The notes under the pieces: model-generated
The model's input: the letters and a program-made list of their open reading frames with translations, nothing else
Database searches by the model: none
Told to the model about the DNA's origin: nothing
NCBI GenBank assembly: GCA_019745555.1
Contig: JAIESX010000027.1
Span: forward strand, 32,731-96,730
DNA: 64,000 bases
Source of the DNA: Burkholderiaceae bacterium
GTDB taxonomy: Bacteria; Pseudomonadota; Gammaproteobacteria; Burkholderiales; Burkholderiaceae_C
Direction: 5' to 3'
Position numbers and translations under genes: made by a program
Part shown: piece after piece, positions 49,060 through 59,347 of the stretch
Numbering within the stretch: the first letter of the stretch is position 1
Layout of the letters: every line of letters starts with the position of its first letter

Positions 49060-49707
49060 TCAGCGATCCAGCGACTCGGGGCTATCCGTGGGCTGCTGGG
49101 CGGACTGAGGATCCGGATCGAAGCTCGCACCCGGTGGCAGCTCCATGCCCTGGCCCGGAGCCGGGCCGGCATGGTGGATGTGCTCGTGATCGCGTGGCCG
49201 GTGGCCCTGGCGCAGGTAGCGGTTGCGGTGGTCCTGGCGCGGCAGGAAGCGTGCGAGTTCGGTGAGCGCCATTTCGTAGACGCCGCGCTTGAACTCCACC
49301 ACCATGTCCAGCGGCACCCAGTAATCGTTCCAGCGCCAGGCGTCGAACTCGGGGTGGTCGGTGGCACGCAGGTTGAGGTTCCAGTCCTGCGCCATCAGCT
49401 GGAGCAGGAACCAGATCTGCTTCTGGCCCTTGTAGTGGCCACGCGCTTCACGTCGGATGTAGCGATCCGGCACCTCGTAGCGCAACCAGTCACGGGTCCG
49501 GGCCACGATACGCACATGCTCGGGCTTGAGCCCGACTTCCTCGCCCAGTTCCCGGTACATGGCCTGTTCCGGGGTCTCGCCCCGGTCGATGCCACCCTGC
49601 GGAAACTGCCAGGAATGGGTGCGTATCCGTTTGCCCCAGAAAACCTGGTTTCTCTGGTTGAGCAGAATGATGCCGACGTTGGGCCGAAAGCCGTCCCGGT
49701 CAAGCAT
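49060..49707 (-). CDS. rppH: RNA pyrophosphohydrolase RppH
   Basis: 215 aa. Starts [17 protein letters not shown]; the Nudix box [23 protein letters not shown] is complete. It removes pyrophosphate from the 5' end of mRNA and starts decay. The C-terminal 60 residues are a Pro/His/Gln-rich extension beyond the E. coli length (176 aa). ATG 49707 is chosen over a codon at 49719. It is divergent from proS. Confidence 0.95.
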   Translation of the reverse strand: MLDRDGFRPNVGIILLNQRNQVFWGKRIRTHSWQFPQGGIDRGETPEQAMYRELGEEVGLKPEHVRIVARTRDWLRYEVPDRYIRREARGHYKGQKQIWFLLQLMAQDWNLNLRATDHPEFDAWRWNDYWVPLDMVVEFKRGVYEMALTELARFLPRQDHRNRYLRQGHRPRDHEHIHHAGPAPGQGMELPPGASFDPDPQSAQQPTDSPESLDR

Positions 49708-49736
49708 AATCAACCCCAAATTTTTGAACTGAGTCC

Positions 49737-49766
49737 ATTATGCACGGCCCGCGCCGCGCAGGCCAA
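49737..49766 (-). promoter_or_regulatory. candidate rppH promoter
   Basis: On the minus strand TTGGCC (49766-49761), an 18-nt spacer and CATAAT (49742-49737) form a plausible sigma-70 promoter, with a leader of about 23 nt to the rppH ATG. Confidence 0.35.
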
Positions 49767-49797
49767 CAGGACTCTCTCCTTCCCCCGAAAAGTCCCC

Positions 49798-51543
<1,746 letters not shown>

Positions 51544-51545
51544 GG

Positions 51546-52223
51546 ATGGCGGGGCCGGGCATGCAGCGGCGCGCGGGGCTGCAGGCCTTGCTGGCCGCGA
51601 CGGGTCTGCTGGTCTGGCCGAAGGCGCGGGCCGGTCGTCAGCTCGAGGAGCCGCTGGCCGATTCGGTGCGCACGGCACTGTCTGCCGCCATCGCCAACAC
51701 TGCCCCGCCGGTACCCGTCTTTGCCGATACCGAGGCCCGCCTGGCCTATCTGCGCTGGCTCGGCGCCATGAGCGAACGGCTGCAGAAGCGGGTCCATGCC
51801 TGGCCCGAGCGGCGCGACCTGCTGCAGACCGTCTGGTACGAAAGCCGGCGTGCCGGCCTGGAGCCCGCGCTGGTGCTGGGCCTGATCCAGGTCGAGAGCA
51901 ATTTCCGCAAGTTCGCCGTATCCAGTGCCGGCGCGCGCGGCTACATGCAGGTCATGCCCTTCTGGGCGCGCCTGATCGGCAACGGCGACGCCAGCAGCCT
52001 CTTCCACATGCAGACCAATCTGCGTTTCGGCTGCGTGATCCTGCGCCACTACCTGGACCGTGAGCGGGGTGACCTCTTCATGGCCCTGGGGCGCTACAAC
52101 GGCTCGCGTGGCAAGCCCAAGTACCCGAACGCCGTCTTCGCGGCCCGCAGGCAGTGGGAGTACCGCGATGTGCCGCCTAGGGGGGCGGCGCCTGGTCCGC
52201 AGCCGCCAGACGCGTCACCATGA
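51546..52223 (+). CDS. lytic transglycosylase (SLT domain)
   Basis: 225 aa. A signal-like N-terminus is followed by the SLT fold: GLIQVESNFRKFAVSSAGARGYMQVMPFW carries the catalytic Glu in the ES motif. It cleaves peptidoglycan glycan strands. An ATG at 51561 gives a shorter start with a better signal peptide. The last 47 nt overlap the 3' end of the convergent CorC-type gene. Confidence 0.9.
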   Translation: MAGPGMQRRAGLQALLAATGLLVWPKARAGRQLEEPLADSVRTALSAAIANTAPPVPVFADTEARLAYLRWLGAMSERLQKRVHAWPERRDLLQTVWYESRRAGLEPALVLGLIQVESNFRKFAVSSAGARGYMQVMPFWARLIGNGDASSLFHMQTNLRFGCVILRHYLDRERGDLFMALGRYNGSRGKPKYPNAVFAARRQWEYRDVPPRGAAPGPQPPDASP

Positions 52224-53487
52224 CCTGGTCGATGCGGTAGCTGTCCACGTCCAGCACCTCGAAGCTGTAGCCTTCCCACTGCACGCGGTCCGTGCGGCGC
52301 GGCACACGGCGCAGCATCACCATCAGGAAACCGGCCAGCGTCTCGTAATCCTCGGGCTGGGGCAGCTGCTCCAGGCCCAGAGCGCGCTGTACATCGGCCA
52401 TGGGCGTGATGCCGTCGATCAGCCAGGAGCCCTCCTCGCGCTGCACGATCAGCTCTTCGTCGCTCGGGGCCACCAGGTCACCCATCACCGTGCTCATCAC
52501 GTCGTTGAGCGTGACCACACCCACCACCAGGCTGTACTCGTTGACGATGACCGCAAAGTCCTCGTGCGCCTGGCGGAACTGCGCCAGCACCTCGGCCAGC
52601 GTCAGGCGGTCGGGGACCACCACGGCCTTGTGCAGCAGGGAAGGGTCGTCCAACTTGATGGGCTGATTCTTCAGGATGCGCTGGAACAGGTCCTTGGCGT
52701 CCACATAGCCGATCACGTGGTCGATATCGCCGTCGCAGACCGGGTAGGTAGAAAAGGGCTCGGCGGTAATGCGGGCGCGCACGATGGCGTCGCTGTCCTG
52801 CTTGTCGAACCAGGCGATGCGGTCGCGCGAGGTCATGGCGCTGCTGACCGTCCGCGTGTCGAGCTCGAAGACATTGGCGATCACCTGTTGCTCGTCGCGC
52901 GCGAGCACACCGGCCTGCGCGCCGGCCTCGGCCAGGGCCAGAATGTCGTCGGGTGTCACGCGGTCGTCCCGCTGGGAAGGCAGGCCCAGCAGGCCGAACA
53001 TGGCGTCCGTGAAGCGGCTGTAGAGCCAGACCACGGGCTTGAAGACGCTCATGCACAGGCGCATGGGGGCATGCAGGCGTACGGCCAGACGCTCGGGCTC
53101 GGCCATGGCCAGGCGCTTGGGGAAGAGGTCGGAGAAGACGATGAAGAGCGAGGTCACCAGCGCGAAGGACAGCACGAAACCCACGTCGGCCGCGGCGCCG
53201 GCGGACAACCAGCGTCCCAGTACATCGCTGAGCAGGGGGCTGAAGGCGCCTTCGCCCACGATACCGCCGAGGATGGCCACGGCGTTCTGCCCGATCTGCA
53301 CCACCGAGAAATAGTTGCCCGGCTGCTCCTGCACGCGCAGCACCGCCGCCGCACGGGCATCGCCCTCGTCGGCCAGCTGGTGCAGGCGCAGGCGGCGCGA
53401 GGCGGCCAGCGACATTTCGGCCATCGAGAAGAAGGCGCTGACACCGATCAGCAGCGCGATGATGAACAGACTTTGCGTGAGGCTCAT
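52177..53487 (-). CDS. hemolysin/CorC family membrane protein (DUF21-CBS-CorC)
   Basis: 436 aa. N-terminal DUF21 with about four membrane helices (to about 190), two CBS domains (about 205-325) and a C-terminal CorC_HlyC domain. Members such as YtfL/PaeA export divalent cations or polyamines. 'Hemolysin' is a historical name only. It is preceded on the minus strand by the AAA ATPase gene, 71 nt away. Confidence 0.9.
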   Translation of the reverse strand: MSLTQSLFIIALLIGVSAFFSMAEMSLAASRRLRLHQLADEGDARAAAVLRVQEQPGNYFSVVQIGQNAVAILGGIVGEGAFSPLLSDVLGRWLSAGAAADVGFVLSFALVTSLFIVFSDLFPKRLAMAEPERLAVRLHAPMRLCMSVFKPVVWLYSRFTDAMFGLLGLPSQRDDRVTPDDILALAEAGAQAGVLARDEQQVIANVFELDTRTVSSAMTSRDRIAWFDKQDSDAIVRARITAEPFSTYPVCDGDIDHVIGYVDAKDLFQRILKNQPIKLDDPSLLHKAVVVPDRLTLAEVLAQFRQAHEDFAVIVNEYSLVVGVVTLNDVMSTVMGDLVAPSDEELIVQREEGSWLIDGITPMADVQRALGLEQLPQPEDYETLAGFLMVMLRRVPRRTDRVQWEGYSFEVLDVDSYRIDQVMVTRLAAADQAPPP

Positions 53488-53558
53488 GGGGTGCGCCGGG
53501 CCGCAGAGGCAGGTGCGCCAGCCTAGTGTAGCGGCGGCTCGTGCCGCGCGTTGATCCC

Positions 53559-54554
53559 CTACTGGAGAAAGCCCACGCGCGTCTTGCTGCCACCGGAGCG
53601 CGGCAGGTCCGCGTTCTCCAGCGTATCGCGGCCCGCCAGGCGCGCATTGCCAAACCCCGTCATCAGCGCGCGTCGCATCTCCCGCGGCGCCAGCTCGGCC
53701 AGCGTGTCCAGCACCTCATCGGTCGGCTCGGGTGCGAAGCGCTCGCCCCAGCCATGGGCGCGGCGGATGCTCTGGTACAGACGTTGGGCAATGGCGCGTG
53801 CCTGCTCGCGTGTGGGCGCGGGCACCTCGAACACGTTCATGCGGTTGAGGATGGGGTCGGGAATGGCCCGCTCGTCGTTGGCCGTGGTGATCCAGATCAC
53901 CTGGCTGGCGTCGATGGCCACCTCGGCGAACTCGTCGACAAAGGCATGGGCCGTGTCGTGCTCCAGCAGGCTGTAGAGCGCGCCCAGCGGGTCGTACTGC
54001 GCGTCGCTGCTGGCCTTGTCGATCTCGTCGACCACCAGCACCGGGTTGGCGTACTGTCCGTCCACCAGGGCCTCGAAGACCTTGCCCGGACGCGAGCCCT
54101 TCCACTGCGAGGACGAGCCCGAGAGCAGCCAGCCCGCCGTCATCGAGCTCATCGGCACGAGGTTCATGCCCGTGCCCAGCAGGTCCGCGAGCTGGCGTGC
54201 GAAGTGGGTCTTGCCTATGCCCGGCGCCCCCAGCAGCAGCATGGGCGTGAGTTCCAGGCCGTCGCGGCTGTCCTGGCTCAGGGCCACATGGCGCTTCACA
54301 TCGTCGAGCACCTCGGTGAAATTCGGCAGGTCCTCATAGAGAGCACTCATATCGGGCAGGCCCGCGGGCTTGACCTGGAAACGCTCGGGACCGCGTTCCA
54401 GCATGCGCTGGTAGGTGCTGCGCAGGCTTTCGTGCTCACGCTCGGGCAGCTTGGCCAGCTTGCGTTCCACCTCGTCGGGCTGGAACACGCTGCGCATGCG
54501 CGCAATGGGCAGACGGAAGGGAGGTTCTTGCGGGACCAGGGAATGCGACTCCAT
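53559..54554 (-). CDS. orphan AAA ATPase, Lon-like ATPase core without protease
   Basis: 331 aa. Walker A GAPGIGKTH, Walker B VLVVDEIDKAS, sensor 1 TTANDERAIPDPILNRM and an arginine-rich lid are present. It has the ATPase core of Lon/FtsH-like AAA proteins but no Ser-Lys protease domain or metalloprotease. ATG 54554 has GGAG spaced by 6 nt; a GTG lies one codon upstream. No partner is next to it. Function unknown. Confidence 0.8.
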   Translation of the reverse strand: MESHSLVPQEPPFRLPIARMRSVFQPDEVERKLAKLPEREHESLRSTYQRMLERGPERFQVKPAGLPDMSALYEDLPNFTEVLDDVKRHVALSQDSRDGLELTPMLLLGAPGIGKTHFARQLADLLGTGMNLVPMSSMTAGWLLSGSSSQWKGSRPGKVFEALVDGQYANPVLVVDEIDKASSDAQYDPLGALYSLLEHDTAHAFVDEFAEVAIDASQVIWITTANDERAIPDPILNRMNVFEVPAPTREQARAIAQRLYQSIRRAHGWGERFAPEPTDEVLDTLAELAPREMRRALMTGFGNARLAGRDTLENADLPRSGGSKTRVGFLQ

Positions 54555-54590
54555 CACTCACTCCATGCAGAGACTCACTTGCATGAAAAC

Positions 54591-54619
54591 ATTCAAGCAC
54601 AAGGCGTGCCTGTGCTCAA
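54591..54619 (-). promoter_or_regulatory. candidate promoter of the AAA ATPase gene
   Basis: Minus strand TTGAGC (54619-54614), 17-nt spacer, TTGAAT (54596-54591). Both boxes match sigma-70 at 4 of 6 positions with ideal spacing, giving a leader of about 30 nt. Confidence 0.4.
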
Positions 54620-54679
54620 GACGTGAAAGCCGCAAACAGGACCGGCTCTGTGGCCTTTTTTTCACAAGCGCCGGACATG

Positions 54680-54712
54680 AAAAAACCACCGGCAGCCAGA
54701 AGCTGGCGGTGG
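54680..54712 (-). terminator. terminator of grxD
   Basis: On the minus strand CCACCG and CGGTGG form the stem base, with CAGC/GCTG inside across one mismatch, followed by TTTTTT (54685-54680). It lies 21 nt after the grxD stop. Confidence 0.8.
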
Positions 54713-54733
54713 CAGTGCGAGGAAGGCCGGTGA

Positions 54734-55054
54734 TCAGGCCTTGCCCAGCACCTTCTGCAGTTCGCCGTTCTCGTACATCTCCATCATGATGTCCGAGCCA
54801 CCGATGAACTCGCCCTTGACATAAAGCTGGGGAATCGTGGGCCAGTTGCTGAACTCCTTGATGCCCTGGCGGATCTCGTCGTCCTCCAGTACATTGACCG
54901 TGGCCACGCTCTTCGGGTCCACGCCGCTGGCCTTGAGGATCTGGATCGCGCGGCCGGAAAAGCCGCACATGGGGAAGCTGGCGCTGCCTTTCATGAAGAG
55001 CAGGATCTCGTTGTTCTTGACGAGTTCGGCGATGCGTTGCTGGGTGTCGCTCAT
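54734..55054 (-). CDS. grxD: monothiol glutaredoxin Grx4 type
   Basis: 106 aa. The CGFS active site (PMCGFSGRA) and KGSASFP, WPTIPQLYVKGEFIGGSDI are diagnostic. It carries and transfers Fe-S clusters, usually with a BolA partner. A GAGGAAA site precedes the ATG. Divergent from slyD. Confidence 0.96.
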   Translation of the reverse strand: MSDTQQRIAELVKNNEILLFMKGSASFPMCGFSGRAIQILKASGVDPKSVATVNVLEDDEIRQGIKEFSNWPTIPQLYVKGEFIGGSDIMMEMYENGELQKVLGKA

Positions 55055-55125
55055 AATGGTTTCCTCTGGGAGAATCCCGCGATTATTTCACTTCTGCCCG
55101 GCAGCTGCACAGCCCGGTCCAAACC

Positions 55126-55605
55126 ATGAAAATCACCAAGGACACCGCGGTCACCATCCGTTACCGCATCACCGACCTGGCCACGGGCAAGCTGCTCGAA
55201 GACGGCAAGGAGCCCAGCGCCTACCTGCACGGCGGTTACGGCAACACCTTCCCCAAGGTGGAAGAGGCCCTGGAAGGCCAGGAGCAGGGCTACCGGGTCA
55301 CGCTGGAGCTGCAGCCCGCCGATGCCTTTGGCGAGCGCAATGAAAGCCTGGTGCAGGTCATCCCCAAGACCCAGTTCCCGCCGGGTGTCAAGGTCGGCGG
55401 CCAGCTCGAAGGCCGGGGTGAAGACGGGCAGGTGCACGTCTTTACCGTCAAGAAGATCAAGGGCCCCGAAGTGCATCTGGACGGCAACCATCCGCTGGCC
55501 GGCCAGGCCCTGCGCGTGGAGCTCACGGTGCTGGAGGTGCGCGCCGCCAGTGCCGAGGAAATCGCCCACGGCCATGTGCATGGCGCCCACGGCCACCATC
55601 ACTGA
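55126..55605 (+). CDS. slyD: FKBP-type peptidyl-prolyl isomerase SlyD
   Basis: 159 aa. FKBP fold split by the IF chaperone insert, and a His-rich tail (HGHVHGAHGHHH). In E. coli the tail binds nickel and SlyD helps nickel enzymes mature. A urease operon is present 2 kb downstream, so a nickel role is plausible here. The tail is shorter and less Cys-rich than in E. coli. Confidence 0.94.
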   Translation: MKITKDTAVTIRYRITDLATGKLLEDGKEPSAYLHGGYGNTFPKVEEALEGQEQGYRVTLELQPADAFGERNESLVQVIPKTQFPPGVKVGGQLEGRGEDGQVHVFTVKKIKGPEVHLDGNHPLAGQALRVELTVLEVRAASAEEIAHGHVHGAHGHHH

Positions 55606-55682
55606 GCACTTGCGAACAAATCTACTGCGATACCCGATCGCCACGATTTCTTCGCAAGCTCCAGGTTGTAGCTGGCGGGGCA

Positions 55683-55711
55683 TTGATCCGCCCCCTTCGT
55701 CCCTCCATAAT
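55683..55711 (+). promoter_or_regulatory. candidate promoter of the alkB-type gene
   Basis: TTGATC (55683-55688), a 17-nt spacer and CATAAT (55706-55711) are a good sigma-70 promoter 29 nt before the ATG at 55740. Confidence 0.5.
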
Positions 55712-55739
55712 GGCCGGCACCCCTACAGGAATGGAGCGC

Positions 55740-56929
55740 ATGGCCCAGATTTATGTCGCCGACGATCCGCAGCTTGGCCGAGTGCAGTACCGTGACCGCA
55801 AGCGTGTCTGGTGGCTGCTGTCGGTGGTCTACCCGCTGCTGCCGTTCACCGGCATGGCCCTGCATGCGCACACCGGCGCGCAGATCGCGCTGGGCCTGCC
55901 GCTGCTGATCAGCTACGGGCTGATGCCGCTGCTGGATTACTTCATTGGTGAAGACGAGAACAACCCGCCCGAGGCCGTCGTTCCGCAGCTGGAGGAAGAC
56001 CGCTACTACCGCTGGCTGACCTGGGTCACCGTCCCGCTGCACTTCGTGGCCCTGATCGGTTGCGCCTGGTGGGTCGGTACACAGGATCTGAGCTGGTGGG
56101 CCGTGCTGATGATGGCCTATATCGCCGGTACCGATTCAGGCCTGGGCATCAACACCGGCCACGAGCTGGGGCACAAGTACACGCGCATCGAGCAGTGGCT
56201 GGCGCGCCTGGTGCTGGCCGTGCCGGCCTACGGTCACTTCACCGTGGAGCACGGCCGGGGCCACCACCGCTGGGTCTCCACGCCAGAGGACCATGCAAGT
56301 TCACGCATGGGCGAGAACATCTACCGCTTTGCGTTGCGCGAGCTGCCGGGCGGCATGCGGCGCGCCTGGCAGCTGGAGAAGGAGCGCCTGCAGAAGGAAG
56401 GCCGCAGCACCTGGAGCGTGCACAACACCCTGCTGCAGTCCTATGCCATCACGGCCGTGCTGCAGCTCGGGCTGATCGCCGCCTTCGGCTGGATCATGCT
56501 GCCCTTCCTCGCCATCCACAACGTGGTGGCCTGGTGGCAGCTGACCTCGGCCAACTATGTCGAGCACTATGGCCTGCTCAGGGGCGCCTGCCCAGCGGAG
56601 CCTACGAGGCGCCGCAGCCCCACCATTCGTGGAACACCAACCACCTCGTGACCAACCTCGCGCTGTTCCACCTGCAGCGCCATTCGGACCACCACGCCTA
56701 CCCTTCGCGGCGCTACCAGTCGCTGCGGCACTTCCCGGATCTGCCCCAGCTGCCCAGCGGCTACTTCGGCATGTTCCCGCTGGCCTACATCCCGCCGCTC
56801 TGGTTCAGGGTCATGGACCCGCGCCTGCTGGCCTTGCCGCACGTGCAGGGTGATCTGAACAAAGTCAACATCGATCCGGTGCGGCGCCAGGAAATCGTCG
56901 CGCGTTACGGTGAGGCCGTTCCCTCATGA
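55740..56929 (+). pseudogene. alkane 1-monooxygenase (AlkB-type), frameshifted
   Basis: Integral membrane diiron alkane hydroxylase of about 396 aa if repaired. The first frame (55740 to about 56580) has six-helix topology and His motifs HELGHK and EHGRGHHRWV, plus NYVEHYG. The second frame (about 56579-56929) carries the rest, LPSGAYE, HHSWN, LQRHSDHHAYPSRRYQSL and PDLPQLPSGYFGMF. The join lies at a GGGG run at 56581-56584, where one base seems lost. Without repair the first frame ends at 56651 without the last His box, so the product would be inactive. A sequencing error is a real alternative. Confidence 0.85.
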
Positions 56930-57315
56930 GCATCCGCATCGTCCGTCTCGGCAGCCCGCGCGCACCCGACGAAGGCACGCGCATCGGCACCGTGCGCCGG
57001 CCGCCGCGCGGTGTGCCCAAGAGTGAATTTGCGCGCCAGAACTGGTACGACGTCTGGCTCCCCGTGCTCGCGCCCAGCGCCGAGACCATGAAACTGGGCC
57101 AGGCCGCCGAGACGCCGGCGCAGTGGACGGCTTTTACGAAGCGCTACCGCAAGGAGATGGCCGCGCCCGAGGCGGCGCAGGCCCTGGCCCTGCTGGCCGT
57201 GTTGTCCAAGGACAGCCATTTCTCCGTGGGCTGCTATTGCGAGGACGAGGCGCACTGCCATCGCTCGGTGCTGCGCGAGCTGCTCAGGGAGCAGGGGGCC
57301 CAGGTGCAGGCCTGA
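56926..57315 (+). CDS. DUF488 family protein
   Basis: 129 aa. The family is recognised from NWYDVWLPVLAPSAETM and the Cys/His end GCYCEDEAHCHRSVLRELL. Function is unknown. It overlaps the alkB stop by 4 nt, so it is probably co-translated with the second part of alkB. Confidence 0.88.
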   Translation: MSIRIVRLGSPRAPDEGTRIGTVRRPPRGVPKSEFARQNWYDVWLPVLAPSAETMKLGQAAETPAQWTAFTKRYRKEMAAPEAAQALALLAVLSKDSHFSVGCYCEDEAHCHRSVLRELLREQGAQVQA

Positions 57316-57336
57316 AACAGGACGGGCCTCAGGCCT
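57308..57336. repeat. inverted repeat spanning the DUF488 and ureG stops
   Basis: AGGCCTGA (57308-57315) and TCAGGCCT (57329-57336) pair as an 8-bp stem with a 13-nt loop. It covers the stop codons of both convergent genes and could serve as a weak two-way terminator. No T run. Confidence 0.4.
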
Positions 57337-57979
57337 TGAGCAGGCCGCGCTTCTCGATGAACTTCACCACCTCGTCCACGCCGGCCAGCGTCTTGAGGTT
57401 GGTCATCACAAAGGGCTTGGCGCCGCGCATGCGTTCGGTGTCGGCCCTCATCACGTCCAGATTGGCGCCCACATGCGGGGCCAGGTCGGTCTTGTTGATG
57501 ACGAAGAGGTCGCTCTTGGTGATGCCGGGGCCGCCCTTGCGCGGGATCTTCTCGCCCGCGGCGACGTCGATCACATAGATCGTCAGGTCGCTGAGTTCGG
57601 GGCTGAAGGTGGCGGCCAGGTTGTCGCCGCCGGATTCGACAAACACCACGTCGGCGTTGGGGAAGTCCTTGAGCATGCGGTCGATGGCCTCGAGGTTGAT
57701 CGAGCAGTCCTCGCGGATGGCGGTGTGCGGGCAGCCGCCCGTCTCCACGCCCATGATGCGTTCGGCCGGCAGCGCGCCGCTGATGGTGAGCAGGCGCTGG
57801 TCTTCCTTGGTGTAGATGTCATTGGTGATGGCCACGAGGTCGTACTGCTCGCGCATGGCCTTGCAGAGCATTTCCAGCAAGGTGGTCTTGCCCGAACCCA
57901 CGGGGCCACCCACGCCCACGCGCAGGGGAGGCAGGGGCTTGGAGCGATGGGGAATGTGGTGCAGTGCAGGTGCGTTCAT
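57329..57979 (-). CDS. ureG: urease accessory GTPase UreG
   Basis: 216 aa. P-loop [16 protein letters not shown], the metal-binding CPH motif in [13 protein letters not shown], and [10 protein letters not shown] (G4). UreG delivers nickel to urease using GTP. It is the last gene of the operon, 9 nt after ureF. Confidence 0.96.
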   Translation of the reverse strand: MNAPALHHIPHRSKPLPPLRVGVGGPVGSGKTTLLEMLCKAMREQYDLVAITNDIYTKEDQRLLTISGALPAERIMGVETGGCPHTAIREDCSINLEAIDRMLKDFPNADVVFVESGGDNLAATFSPELSDLTIYVIDVAAGEKIPRKGGPGITKSDLFVINKTDLAPHVGANLDVMRADTERMRGAKPFVMTNLKTLAGVDEVVKFIEKRGLLKA

Positions 57980-57988
57980 GACGGATTC

Positions 57989-58711
57989 CTAGGAACGGAA
58001 GAGACGTGAATACTGGGTTTCGTGCCGGCTGCTCAGGATGGCCAGCATGGGGCTGTAGGCCTGGCGTGCGCTGTCGGGCAGGGCGAGTGCGTGTTCGACA
58101 GCGGCGGGAATTTCCGCCGCCAGGCGCGAGAGGATGGTCTGGCCCGCGGTCTGGCCCAGGGGCACGGCCTTGAGGGCGGCCTGCATGAGGTTCTCGGCCC
58201 AGCCGAAGGCGTAGGCCAGCAACACCTCACGCTCGGGCGCGCCGCTGCCGGCCGCGGCCAGCGCAAACATCACCGGGTAGCTCGGGTCCAGGCCGGCGGC
58301 GAAGGCCAGCACGGCGGCATCAGCCTGCGGCAGCTTGCGCAGCCATTCGCGCAGGGAGCGTCCCATCTGCTCGGTCTGCAGGCGCAGCTCGGCGCTCTCG
58401 CGTGTCTGCAGCAGCCAGTCGTTGAGGGCGTGCACACGCGCTGCGTCACCGGCACGCCAGGCGCGCAGGGCCTGGGCGATCACGGCGAGGTCGGAACGCG
58501 CCAGCGCGAGGTGTAGCTGCTGCGTGAGCCAGTGGGCCGCGCTGTCGGCGTCGCGCACATGGCCCGTGTCCACCGCGGCCTCCAGTCCTTCGGAGTAGGA
58601 GAAGCCGCCCACGGGCAGGGCGGGCGAGGCCAGCCAGAGCAGTTGCAGCAGGCTGGCGGGCTGCAGCGCCGCGGGCGGGTCGACCGCCTCAGTGGGAAGG
58701 CTTGTGCGCAT
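57989..58711 (-). CDS. ureF: urease accessory protein UreF
   Basis: 240 aa from ATG 58711. The core [24 protein letters not shown] and the C-terminal [13 protein letters not shown] are diagnostic. It controls UreG GTPase activity in the activation complex. The frame stays open to 58837, but that extension is a Thr-rich misreading of the His-repeat DNA in ureE. It overlaps ureE by 23 nt. Confidence 0.93.
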   Translation of the reverse strand: MRTSLPTEAVDPPAALQPASLLQLLWLASPALPVGGFSYSEGLEAAVDTGHVRDADSAAHWLTQQLHLALARSDLAVIAQALRAWRAGDAARVHALNDWLLQTRESAELRLQTEQMGRSLREWLRKLPQADAAVLAFAAGLDPSYPVMFALAAAGSGAPEREVLLAYAFGWAENLMQAALKAVPLGQTAGQTILSRLAAEIPAAVEHALALPDSARQAYSPMLAILSSRHETQYSRLFRS

Positions 58712-59315
58712 GTCCATGGTCGTGCCCATGGTCGTGATCGTGGCCACAGCCCGGGCCGTGGACATGGTCGTCCGCGTGGTCGTGGCTGTGATCGTGCGCG
58801 TGGCCGTGCTCATGCGCGTGGGCGTGTCCGTGGTCATGTCCGTGGCCGTGGTGGTGCCCGCCGGCGCTGTAGGCCCCGCCTTCGGGCTCGAAGCTGTCCT
58901 GCTGTTCCACCACGGTCAGGTGCATGGCGCGCAGCATGTCGGCCAGCACATGGTCGGGCTCGATCTTCAGGTGGTCGGGCTGGAGTTCGATGGGCACGTG
59001 GCGGTTGCCCAGATGGTAGGCCGCGCGCGTGAGGTCGAAGGGCGAGCCGTGCTTGGTGCAGGCGGTGATGCGCAGCACGGCCTGGGCCGCGGCGATGACG
59101 CGGATCATCGAACCGTCCTCGGCCACCAGTACGTCGCCGCCGCGCACCACGGTGCCGCGCGGCAGGAAGATGCCGAGCTCACGACCCTGGCTGTCGGTGG
59201 CAGCGAAACGGCTTTTCTGGCGCACGTCCCAGTCGAGCTCGACGGTGGCAGCGCGTTTGATGAGCACAGGGGCCAGGCCCTGGCCCTGGGGCAAAAGTTT
59301 GGAAACGGTCAGCAT
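58689..59315 (-). CDS. ureE: urease nickel metallochaperone UreE
   Basis: 208 aa. N-terminal peptide-binding domain and central metal-binding domain (to about 150). The last 55 residues contain 25 His, mostly alternating with Gly, Ala or Asp, plus one Cys in GPGCGH. The tail should bind several Ni ions and is much longer than the Klebsiella one. Its repetitive DNA is read in another frame as the ureF start. Confidence 0.94.
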   Translation of the reverse strand: MLTVSKLLPQGQGLAPVLIKRAATVELDWDVRQKSRFAATDSQGRELGIFLPRGTVVRGGDVLVAEDGSMIRVIAAAQAVLRITACTKHGSPFDLTRAAYHLGNRHVPIELQPDHLKIEPDHVLADMLRAMHLTVVEQQDSFEPEGGAYSAGGHHHGHGHDHGHAHAHEHGHAHDHSHDHADDHVHGPGCGHDHDHGHDHGHAHKPSH

Positions 59316-59347
59316 GGGCCGAGGATACGCCGGTTTGAGAGCCAGAA

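Noticed and set aside
49171..49797. N-terminal extension of proS over rppH
   Set aside because: It is antisense to rppH and not related to prolyl-tRNA synthetase.
55605..55740. A small gene between slyD and alkB
   Set aside because: No frame with a plausible start and ribosome site; the gap holds a promoter-like pair of boxes only.
58712..58837. Longer ureF start with a Thr-rich N-terminus
   Set aside because: The extra residues are the His-repeat DNA of ureE read in another frame; known UreF proteins begin near ATG 58711.
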